10,704 nucleotides of DNA, from the NCBI GenBank assembly GCA_003024985.2, contig PXIH01S0001377.1. One strand, given 5' to 3'. The translations under genes were made by a program, and so were the position numbers. The notes under the pieces are model-generated. The model made no database searches. It saw only the letters and a program-made list of their open reading frames with translations, and had not been told where the DNA came from. This DNA comes from Euperipatoides rowelli. Taxonomy: Eukaryota; Onychophora; Udeonychophora; Euonychophora; Peripatopsidae. Shown here piece by piece: positions 1 through 6,600 of this stretch; position 1 is the first letter of the stretch; each line of letters opens with the position of its first letter.

Positions 1-565
1 ATAGCATTTTATTTGTTTTTATAGCTTGTCATAGTTTAGTAGTTTATAAACTCAATGCCATTCATTCTTAAATTGAATGCTTACCCTTGACATTTAAAAT
101 TGTTTGCCTTAGTTTCAGTTATTTGAAAATTTTTTCATCTGAACCATATATTCCACATTATTTATTCTATATATAAATTATTACTATCCAAATTGAGATT
201 ACACAGTACAAATGCATACAGTATATGAAACAAATTGCATATACAGTAAATGCCTTAAACTATGTAAGATGAAAAAAAAAAGATATGTGTAATTCTATAA
301 GAAGAAATAAAGATTACAAATATCCTGAGGTTACAAATCTTAGAGTTTATGCCTAATATAAATTAACTGTGGTAAAATATTTAGAAAAAAAATAATATAA
401 GCCAATCTATTTTTTTTTTAAATGTTGACAAAGGCTTCCTTTTAGTAGAGAGCGCAAGATATATGCAATGTTAGATACAGTAATGTTGACCATTACACTA
501 AATCACTCTATGTTAAATTAAGTTGCTTTTAAGATAGAGTAATAATACTTGTTTTTTTTTTTCAG
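1..565 (+). other. Intron part upstream of first visible SLC26A11-like exon
   Basis: This AT-rich stretch has no supportable exon. It ends in a strong 3' splice site, a long T tract followed by TTTTTTCAG at about 552-565, so it is read as the 3' part of an intron of the transporter gene. That intron has phase 0, because the following exon opens on a complete codon. The preceding coding exon should end just before the conserved segment that opens with N-L-L-G-L, and I could not find it here. Three TACAGTA words occur at about 218-245 and 476. Confidence 0.5.
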
Positions 566-645
566 AATCTTTTAGGGTTATCAATTAGTTCTGATGATTT
601 TGTTACTCAGCTGTCCGAGATTGTAAATAGAATTTCTGAAACAAA
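566..645 (+). CDS. SLC26A11: SLC26A11-like exon a (phase 0 in, phase 2 out)
   Basis: The 80-base exon lies between TTTTTTCAG and GTAAGC. It encodes 26 codons starting N-L-L-G-L and ending R-I-S-E-T, then two bases (AA) that complete a lysine codon with the next exon. In SLC26A11 the N-L-L-G-L block follows a G-Q-I-K-type turn, and the polar stretch here (S-S-D-D-F-V-T-Q-L) fills the place of the connecting segment before the next helix. A stop (TAA) lies directly after the exon in the same frame, so splicing at GTAAGC is required. Confidence 0.8.
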
Positions 646-3600
646 GTAAGCTTTATTTATTTGGTCTCAATTTTGGCTTATAAATTGAAAATTTGTCAAC
701 TTACACTGTTTTCTTCAGTGGTGTTTAATATCAGATTTACAGTATATCCAAGCTTCTATCCATTGAAAATAGTTTATATAATCTACTTGGGGAGATTAGT
801 GATTCATGTTTAATCTCTTATCTTGTGGTACCATTTTTCCATTGAAGTCTGCTTTACTTAAAATATTGTGGATTTCGGACACCTGCAGAAAATGTTAGTT
901 TAATACAGATACAGTAATTCTCGATTTACTGGACATAAATTTAATTTACTTGTTTTGGGAATAACTACTACTTCTCAAATTACACATTCGATAAAACTAG
1001 CTTAAGTACCTGGCATTGCCCGGACCTTCGCCCCCCCCCCTTCCCCACCAAAAAAAAAAAGAATAAAAAAAATTCAAAAGTCTATTTCATCGTCTGCACT
1101 ATGCAACCTACCCACATGCCAAATTTCAAGTTTGTGCCATGTTGGGAAGTATGCTAAACAATTCACCCCATCCCCAAAAATTAAAAAGTCGATTTTCCTT
1201 GTCTACACTATGCAACCTAACCACATAAACACACATACAAATTTTCTGCTTTATACATTAGATAACACATTGCAACAAAAAGAAAGATGTATTCTTATTT
1301 TAAAATAAATATAAGACAATGAAAATCTTTCAAAATGAAAAAAGTAATTAAGCTTCAATGTTTTTGTTAATGTTATGATAGTCTGAGAGAAATTAATTCA
1401 TTTATTTATTTCAAATTGATTCAAATTCTTTATGGGAATGGTTTTCCATGCATAAATATTGTACCTATTAGCCTGAATTCAAATCTATCACTCCACCCAT
1501 ACCCACATCAGTAATTATGTTTTTTAGAAAATTAACCTAACAAGAGGTTAATAATAGTGAGTAGAATAAAAGAAATGATGTGTTTGTTTTCATTCCTTTA
1601 GCATTTCCATTATTTCCTATGGAAAATTGACGTTCGATTTGCATGTTTTTTATTTACCCACTGATTACCGAAAACACAACCCCAGTGTAAATCAAGAATT
1701 AACTGTATATAATAATCAACTTGATAGATTTTTTTTTACTTATTTCAAGAAATATTCTCATATTTAAAAAGATATACTGTATTAAAAAAAAAAACAATAG
1801 TGTAGTGATTATGAATTTTTTTTATTTTATGAAGCAATTAAAATTAAATAACAGGAGCAAAATTCTGTGTTGCGATAAATGCATTCTTTCTCTCTCTCTC
1901 CTGATGTGTCATACTGTTGACAGTTTTATGACAGCTGTGACAAAATTTTTTAGCTTTTGAATTGTTTGAAATATGCTTATACTCGTGTCCACACATTTTT
2001 AAACTCATGGCAATTTTAAAACTATTGGCTGATAATTTTTTTGTCTCCTAGCACTTTTAGAGGTCAATTAATAAAAAATTATACTCGTTTTAATTGGTGT
2101 TTATAATAATTAAAGGTATTATAAAAATTTGATAGAAAATACTATTCAAATAGGGTATAATTCGCCTTTAAATTTACTAAAAAGGTAAAGTTTGTCTGTA
2201 GCACAGTTGCTCGGCAATGGTGCGGTATCCGAGCTTTCGGCATTTAATAGGGGTTGCGCACTTGGCCATAATTTTATTGTACTATACAAAATGCCTGCAT
2301 ATAGTCTTGCTGTTAATTAACTCACAGCTCTCAAGTCTGGATATGTCATATTAATTAATTTTCTTTTAATAATGAGTTCATTGTAAAGAACAATTAAATG
2401 TATAGACCATTCTGATTGGTCAATCCAATATTTAACCAAAAAAAAAAAACATTATATACTTGCCTTCAGCTTATCCTGATACAAAAATAAATAAATTAAG
2501 CATTTTACGTTATTTTACTGAATTTTATGCTGTGAACATTTTCATTTGCGATGGCATTAAAATGGTTTTCTTTCAAATTAACTTATCGATTTCCTCTCAT
2601 TGAAAATAATATTGCTTATAACCTTAAATATAGAATGAAAAAGGAGTAAATTAAATTTAAAATGTAAATATCTGTACTTTCTTTACTGATTTTCTAAAAA
2701 ATATTTTTTAATAGCATAGTTTCCGAATCTTAGACAAATATAATAACTTTTTTTTTTTTAAAAGGTAAAGAATAATTTCATTTCATTTGATCTTGTGCAT
2801 AGTTTTTATGATGAACACAAATTTCATTACTAATTTTAACTAAGTTTTTTTTTTTTTTTTGTTAATTCCATTATTTCTTGCATGTTACATTTATTGCTTT
2901 ATTTTCAGAGTGTCGGATGCAGTCTTAGGATTATTGTGCATTATATCTTTAATTTTTCTTAAAGTAAGTTGTTTATTTTTAAATTTAGTTCTCTTAAAAA
3001 TAATAATTAAAATTAATTTTGAGAGAAATGTGAGGAGAGAGAAAAAATGGAAGATATTAGGAGGGGGAGGGGGGGAAATGGTAATATTAAATTTTAGAAC
3101 TAATCATTATTCTATCCACATTCATATCTAAAAATAAAATCTTGTTTATTTCCTGAAAAGGTTTAATATTCCTACTGTCTTAATCTCATTTTAGCACTAA
3201 TGTCTAGTCAATGTTTCTTTAATCGAAAGAATTAATGTCAGAAAAATCATCATTTTATGTGATTGTTAACCATATTATTGCTCATTGACAAAGTTTCTTT
3301 CAATAGCACATTTGTACAAATCCCATTAGATCTATCAGTGGAAATAGATGCAGACGACACCAGGCTTATGAACTTGTAATAATTACACACTTTCATAAAA
3401 GTGTTGATCTGCAGATTATATTTAATTTAATTCCGGACTCATTGAGTGTATCATATTTTTTTTTTAAATTGCAATTTTGAAACACCAAAAAGTGATTTAA
3501 TAAGTCTTACAAAAGAGATTAGTTTTTAAAGTTTTTCATGTGAGGGAAGTCACCTTTTTCAAATACCCTCAGCCCAAAAAATTGTCTAGGATTGAGACCT

Positions 3601-6600
3601 GTCCCCATTTTACAATATAAAACTTTTTTTTTTTTTTCCATTAGAATGTATCAAATTTAAATTCGGTTAACTAATTTATTAAACTTTGCACATTACATTT
3701 GACATTATTTGCTTTTATTTTATTTTGTAACAGCATATTGAAACCAAAAAGTGGGGTGATGAAGATACCCCTCATCTTATTACCAAAAGTCAAAAAGCAG
3801 CTCGATTATTCCTTTCATGCATGGCAACAGGTGAGTTTGCTACAACTTTGAAAATGTACAATAACATATTTTGTTAAGGTGCATATTTAAGGTGGTGATA
3901 TGGATAAAATTTTTTGTTTAAAGTGATGAATCCCCCCCCTCACCTAGAATTGATTTTGAAATGAGTTTGGTGGACTCTTTTTTTTTACTAATACACATAT
4001 AGTATAAGAGGGCAATCTAAATTAAGTACAGTGTGTCCATAATTCATCTGTCGATTAAGAAACTCAATTAAAGAAAAAACACTTACATTCCCAGATGAAC
4101 TCAAATATCTACCTGGATATGCTTCAAGTCTTCTCTGTTGCACAATTGGAATACATCCAGACAAATATTTATTTCCAGCAGGACGGGGGGTTCCCCCACA
4201 CAGGGGCTTACTGGTGCATAATTTCCTTGAGAAATTCTCGAATCTTTGGATCAGTCGGGACAGATCAATAGCAGGGTCACCTGACATCACTTCCTTGATT
4301 TCTTTCTGTGGGGCTGCATAAAACACCAAGTGAATGCAGAACATATAACTAGCATGAAAGAATTCTTGGACGGAAATAAGGATTGTTCAGGCTTAGAACA
4401 CAGTATCAGAGGTGATGTTTAACAATATTTGGAGAGAAATCAAGTACAGACTAGATATTCTTACAGCTACAAAAGGTGAACATGTGGAAGTTTACTAGTC
4501 ATAATCCCAACTAAAAAAAAAATTGAGTTAACAAACAATATATAATTAACTGTTTATCATTATCTGTTATAGTTTTTTTTCTAAATTGAGTTTCTTAATC
4601 TGGTAAATTATGGACATCCTGTAAATTAATTACTCTGCATTGTATTCATATACGTATGTACAGTATTTTTAAAAAAAAGTGATAAATTTAATCTGTACCT
4701 ACAATATCTTTCTCCCTCTCTTTTTAACAGGTAAAAAAAAAAAGACAATAAAACAGAAATATGTTTTCATATTTGAGTGTTTGTAAAGTGTAACTACAAT
4801 AGATGTTAATTTTTTTTAATAGTTTGCACTTTCTGTTTGCAAATATATGTTTTTTTTTTTTTTTGTAGAGTTGATACAAGATTATTAAAGTGTGTCCATC
4901 ATTGTAAACTAGAATAGGATAAAATGAATTTATTTTTTGGCTAATTATGAACTATGCCATAAATTAATAATCCAATAAAGTGTTTATGTAATTAACAGTT
5001 CATGAAATGCAATACTGGTTAAACAGTATTAAAGGATGTACCAGAACTGAAATTTTCAATTCCGGTCGGAACCGGAGCTAGCCGGATTTTGACCTAAAAT
5101 TCCGACAAAAAACAGGATTTTTCTTTTAAAAATACTAAACTAATATATAAAGCTTATTACAGAATTTCTTTGATAGTACTAAGTTTATACAAAAAACTTT
5201 TCTTACCTTTATTTGTATTTCCATCGTTAATTCTAAAATATACCGGTTTACAAAATTGCTTTATTCGGCTCATATTTATTATGTCAGTATTAAACTCTAA
5301 ATCAGTGTTTCCTCATTAAAAACTTGTGGGCTACAATATGACTCCACTAGCATTTATTGAAGTTTAAATGCATTGCCCCACAATGCATTCAATCAGGTAC
5401 AGTATATGTTGCTTATTTACAATCCATCAATGTTTAGATAGCTTTTTTAATCCTTTTTTTTAAATATTGAAATATTATTTATTTATTTTATTTAATATCT
5501 AAATGTTGAAGCTTGTGCTTATACATTTAATTATATATACTGTATATATGGTAACTATATATACAATTACAATAGAGGGAATTAGATAACACATTATACT
5601 GTACATACATCATTATATTTTGACTAGGATTAACAGTATGACAACAATGTTAGTGTGAAAAATCAACCCCCCCAAAAAAATAAACAATATAATTGGGGAA
5701 TAGAAAAATAGAAGGAAAACAAAAAAAAAAGAAAGAAACTTGTGAGAAAATTTCGGTTTTAAACTACCCTTTCAAAGTCAATCTTTCTCAGATGATTTTC
5801 CAATTCTTTTATAAATCTAACAAAACTTAAATCAAAAAATGACTTTGGCAAATTATTCCATGTTAATATGCCTATTCTATTGTAAATAAAGAAGCAGGAA
5901 AAAAAACATAAGAACTCTTACTGAAAGGCAATTTAACTTGATTTTACATGTTTTCCAGCATGTATTCTGTTAGTTAAAACAAAAAAATATATTAATGTTT
6001 TTTTTATTATTATTTCTTTATCTAAAAATAATATGTCCTTTTTGAGAAATTTTTTGCTAGGTATTAACAGATTCAATTTTCTTAGCCTTATTTTAGTTTT
6101 TTTGAGGCTTCTCAATGTTTTGGTCATAAATCTATTATTATTATCTTTTATTAACAGATTCAATTTTCTTAGCCTTATTTTAGTTTTTTTGAGGCTTCTC
6201 AATGTTTTGGTCATAAATCTATTATTATTATCTTTATTACCATTAGATTAGGACAATGGCTATACATCATAGGTATTCATCATGGAAAAACTATTATACA
6301 TTTAATAGAAAACAACAAACCAATGAAAAACAAAATAAAAATATATATACTCATATATAGAAACAATATCAATTAGTTAGAAAATTATCTAATATACTGT
6401 AATTACAATCAACTCTATAACATATAGTAATCATAATTATATCAAGTACTAATTATTATCCCTGTCTCATTGCAAAACATAAATCTAAATTTCTTTTCTA
6501 AATTTGAGCAAATTTGACTCCAACAATTCTTTGGGGATGTTATTCCATAGATTAATAGTTCGTCTGAACACAGATTCAGTAAATAACCTATTTTTAGTAA

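Larger units (their letters stand above)
912..1705. mobile_element. Tigger/pogo-like non-autonomous DNA transposon (MITE-like)
   Basis: The left end reads CAGTAATTCTCGATTTAC and the reverse complement of the right end reads CAGTTAATTCTTGATTTAC, so the termini match over about 20 bases with one substitution and one single-base gap. Both ends are flanked by TA (910-911 and 1706-1707), the target duplication of Tc1/mariner/pogo elements. The right arm also has a T-C-C-T-A-T-G-G-A-A-A-A-T-T-G block at about 1614-1628 followed by TTCGATTTGC, an arrangement I associate with Tigger-type ends. There is no transposase reading frame, so it must have moved in trans if at all. The 794-bp length includes a second repeat nested at about 1005-1265. 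It lies in an intron of the transporter gene. Confidence 0.65.
646..2908 (+). other. Intron of SLC26A11-like gene, phase 2, 2263 bp
   Basis: The donor is GTAAGC and the acceptor is TTTATTTTCAG. The left third holds the nested transposable element at 912-1705, described separately. From 1708 to 2908 I see only AT-rich sequence with A/T homopolymers and stop-ridden frames. A small higher-GC patch at about 2195-2290 (TGCTCGGCAATGGTGCGG and following) is not a recognisable tRNA or coding segment and may be repeat debris. A short inverted pair, GACCA...TGGTC, lies at about 2404-2420. Confidence 0.75.

Noticed and set aside
1721-1800. A/T homopolymers considered as poly(A) tails of retroposed genes
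   Set aside because: Such runs occur all over the window, and no processed gene copy precedes them.
1721-1960. 79-codon plus-strand frame
   Set aside because: AT-rich translation of intron sequence with no domain, no codon signal and no splice context.
2195-2290. Higher-GC patch considered as a tRNA or tRNA-derived SINE head
   Set aside because: No cloverleaf, and no B-box-like GGTTCGANNCC could be found.
4889-4899. AGTGTGTCCAT as the terminus of a second inverted-repeat element
   Set aside because: Only about ten bases match the 4029 terminus, and no partner or TA-CAG boundary is present.
5515-5580. TATATACTGTATATAT palindromes considered as a regulatory site
   Set aside because: Expected by chance in AT-rich sequence given the general abundance of the TACAGTA word.
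6033-6251. Plus-strand frame of 72 codons, rich in L, F and N
   Set aside because: It is the complement of the retrotransposon coding strand, and its internal repeat is the 87-bp duplication seen from the other side.
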